DNA of 8,367 nt from Limisphaerales bacterium (GTDB taxonomy: Bacteria; Verrucomicrobiota; Verrucomicrobiia; Limisphaerales; UBA8199). The notes under the pieces were generated by a model. It was not told the DNA's origin and did no database searches. It saw only the letters and a program-made list of their open reading frames with translations. Of the stretch, positions 7,479 through 8,367 are shown in pieces. Position 1 is the stretch's first letter. The number at the start of each line of letters is the position of its first letter. Both the position numbers and the translations under genes were made by a program. The stretch spans positions 1 through 8,367 of the forward strand of contig JANXQE010000233.1 in NCBI GenBank assembly GCA_025356925.1, written 5' to 3'.

Positions 7479-7706
7479 TCATGCCTGACGCTGAAGCCGA
7501 TAACTGAGTGTCTTGTATCGCCGTTTGAGGCCGCGCTTTTTTCGCTGCAATTCACGCGCCATCACCAGGTGCTTCAAGCAACGCACACCGCGAATGGCCG
7601 GGGCGCCGCATTCGGTGCAGCGCTTGTCCCGCTTCTTGCGCAATTGATACTTTCTCTGCCGAGAGATCGGCAGATAGGTAAACTCGTCCTGAATTGGAGT
7701 TCTCAT
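7479..7706 (-). CDS. Small basic protein with zinc-ribbon-like Cys/His motif
   Basis: This 75-residue, strongly basic protein has the pattern C30-x2-C33-x9-C43-x2-H46, within CTECGAPAIRGVRCLKH, which could bind one zinc ion. Arg/Lys-rich stretches on both sides (RQRKYQLRKKRDKR at 16-29 and RKKRGLKRRYK at 55-65) suggest contact with DNA or RNA. I recognise the style as a recurrent small hypothetical protein, but know of no assigned function. AAGG lies 11 bases before the ATG, a slightly long but workable spacing for a ribosome binding site. It stands alone, diverging from ssrA, with a TATAAT box about 90 bases upstream. Codon use is mixed and compatible with a native gene. Chance is unlikely given the ordered Cys/His spacing. 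Confidence 0.7.
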   Translation of the reverse strand: MRTPIQDEFTYLPISRQRKYQLRKKRDKRCTECGAPAIRGVRCLKHLVMARELQRKKRGLKRRYKTLSYRLQRQA

Positions 7707-7795
7707 ATTATCAGAGACCTTCGTTGAGCCGCTGCTGGCATTCCCAGGCTGAATGAATAGCCATGTTCTCGCATGGGATCATCAGGTGCTCACGG

Positions 7796-7801
7796 ATTAT
7801 A
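7796..7801 (-). promoter_or_regulatory. Candidate -10 box for small Cys/His gene
   Basis: The minus strand reads a perfect TATAAT about 90 bases upstream of the ATG at 7706. The best -35-like hexamer (TTGCTG) lies 21 bases further up, which is too far, so the promoter is plausible but not secure. It would fire divergently from the ssrA promoter. Confidence 0.35.
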
Positions 7802-7860
7802 ACCAGGACGCGCCCGTAACACCAGCAAATAAAATTTGCCCGAATTCCTGCGTCAGCGCC

Positions 7861-7889
7861 TTGACTGCGAGCGGGATGCAGGAGATTAT
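7861..7889 (+). promoter_or_regulatory. ssrA promoter, sigma70-type
   Basis: TTGACT (7861-7866) matches the -35 consensus at five of six positions. A 17-base spacer is followed by GATTAT (7884-7889), four of six for the -10. Transcription would begin near 7896, leaving a leader of about 12 bases before the mature tmRNA 5' end at 7908, to be removed by RNase P. Confidence 0.7.
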
Positions 7890-7907
7890 ATGCGGGTCGG
7901 GCCTCGT

Positions 7908-8260
7908 GGGGGCGTACTGGTTTCGACTTTGCAGGTACGCCAGAGGCGGCATGCCGAGGACGGTTCGTTGGCCTCGTTAATCCCCGAACCAAACATTAGT
8001 TGCTAACCAAGAATTAGCCCTCGCGGCCTAAGGCTGCGACGTTCGCCAGTGGACACCTGCTACGTTGGATGAACGCCATTGCAGGTTAGGTCGGTTGCGG
8101 TGCCTGCGCGCCGCCGGCTGAAATCTTATTCTGCGGGCTAGGCTGAGCGATTCGGTGTCAGGCCGTTATCGTTTGGTAGAAAACTCTCTCCTGACTAAGC
8201 ATGTAGTCGCGGCTGGCAACTTTGCCAAGGACGCGGGTTCAACTCCCGCCGCCTCCACCA
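7908..8260 (+). ncRNA. ssrA: tmRNA (transfer-messenger RNA), one-piece
   Basis: This RNA rescues ribosomes stalled on broken mRNAs and tags the nascent protein for degradation, working with SmpB. The tRNA-like ends are complete. GGGGGCG (7908-7914) pairs with CGCCTCC (8250-8256), with a G-U wobble at the third pair, the alanine identity element, followed by A and an encoded CCA ending at 8260. The T-arm is GCGGG-TTCAACT-CCCGC (8233-8249). The 5' domain has CTGGTTTCGAC, and the 3' domain has CTGACTAAGCATGTAGTCG, both hallmark tmRNA segments. The first pseudoknot is clear: CGAGG (7955-7959) with CCTCG (7972-7976), and GGTTCG (7962-7967) with CGAACC (7985-7990). A later stem pairs ACCTGC (8055-8060) with GCAGGT (8081-8086). 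The length of 353 nucleotides is normal for a one-piece tmRNA. No terminator is seen after the 3' end. Confidence 0.97.
8002..8031 (+). other. tmRNA tag-peptide reading frame
   Basis: The resume codon GCT (8002-8004) follows TAGT, as expected just upstream of a tag frame. The frame encodes ANQELALAA and ends at TAA (8029-8031). With the alanine carried by the tmRNA itself, the appended tag is AANQELALAA. The C-terminal ALAA is the degradation signal recognised by ClpXP-type proteases. The frame has nine codons, one fewer than in Escherichia coli (ANDENYALAA). Confidence 0.93.
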
Positions 8261-8277
8261 TTCGTCGGTGGGACCTC

Positions 8278-8367
8278 TCAGGCTTCCTCGACGACCTTCC
8301 AGCCGACTGCGTCGGCGAGGGCGTACACCGGCTCCTTGAGGTCGCCGTAGAAGGTGACACGGTGCCA
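8278..8367 (-). CDS. Partial CDS, C-terminal end, unknown function
   Basis: The minus strand encodes 29 residues and a TGA (8278-8280); the gene continues beyond the window edge. The end reads FYGDLKEPVYALADAVGW, then KVVEEA, and looks like a folded protein tail with a helix. I do not recognise the family. By my count 26 of 29 third codon positions are G or C, far above the giant gene, so it may have a different origin. It converges on ssrA, with only 17 bases between its stop codon and the tmRNA CCA. This is the arrangement left when an element integrates at the 3' end of ssrA. Nothing in the visible part resembles an integrase. Confidence 0.6.
   Translation of the reverse strand, partial: WHRVTFYGDLKEPVYALADAVGWKVVEEA

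Noticed and set aside
7369..7488. Plus-strand 39-codon ATG frame with AGAGGA upstream
   Set aside because: Too short, no recognisable motif, and it overlaps the end of the better-supported Cys/His gene.
7753..7980. Plus-strand 75-codon open frame
   Set aside because: It spans the ssrA promoter and runs into the tmRNA's first pseudoknot; the sequence there is explained by RNA structure.
7711..7992. Minus-strand 93-codon open frame upstream of the small Cys/His gene
   Set aside because: Its start lies antisense within the tmRNA, and the product shows no recognisable pattern. The end (ECQQRLNEGL) stops four bases before the next gene's ATG, so a short leader peptide is possible but unsupported.
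8166..8360. Minus-strand 64-codon open frame containing VEAAGVEPAS
   Set aside because: It is antisense to the tmRNA 3' end; the VEAAGVEPAS string comes from the conserved T-arm and acceptor sequence. Its frame differs from that of the partial CDS at 8278-8367.

Overview
The window suggests a soil or freshwater Verrucomicrobiota-type bacterium, possibly Pedosphaera-like. This is an inference from three things: a giant secreted protein built from P-domains alternating with Ig-like domains, a very short AraC-type regulator beside it, and a small basic CxxC/CxxH protein of a kind I associate with these genomes. No marker here fixes the taxon.

Layout, left to right. Positions 43-159 (minus strand) hold the last 38 codons of an IS481-type transposase. 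They abut the stop codon of a 2070-residue secreted repeat protein (159-6371, minus). That protein has a signal peptide, five proprotein-convertase-type P-domains, eleven complete Ig/cadherin-like domains and a twelfth that breaks off half-way, so its 3' end appears to have been replaced by the IS fragment. Its upstream region (6372-6676) carries an imperfect palindrome and a 72-bp array of three direct repeats. Next is a 132-residue AraC/XylS-type DNA-binding protein (6677-7075, minus, GTG start). A second copy of the 72-bp array lies upstream of it.

After a region with no convincing gene comes a 75-residue basic protein with a zinc-ribbon-like Cys/His pattern (7479-7706, minus). Diverging from it is a complete one-piece tmRNA gene, ssrA (7908-8260, plus), with a good sigma70-type promoter, the tag ANQELALAA, a 5' pseudoknot, a G-U pair at the third acceptor position and an encoded CCA. 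Eighteen bases past the tmRNA 3' end is the stop codon of a partial gene (8278-8367, minus). Its codon use is far more GC-rich than the other genes, which fits an element integrated at the ssrA 3' end.

Working model (inference): the small AraC-type protein binds both 72-bp arrays, regulating its own gene and the giant surface or secreted protein downstream. The tmRNA is a housekeeping gene and marks the edge of this accessory block.
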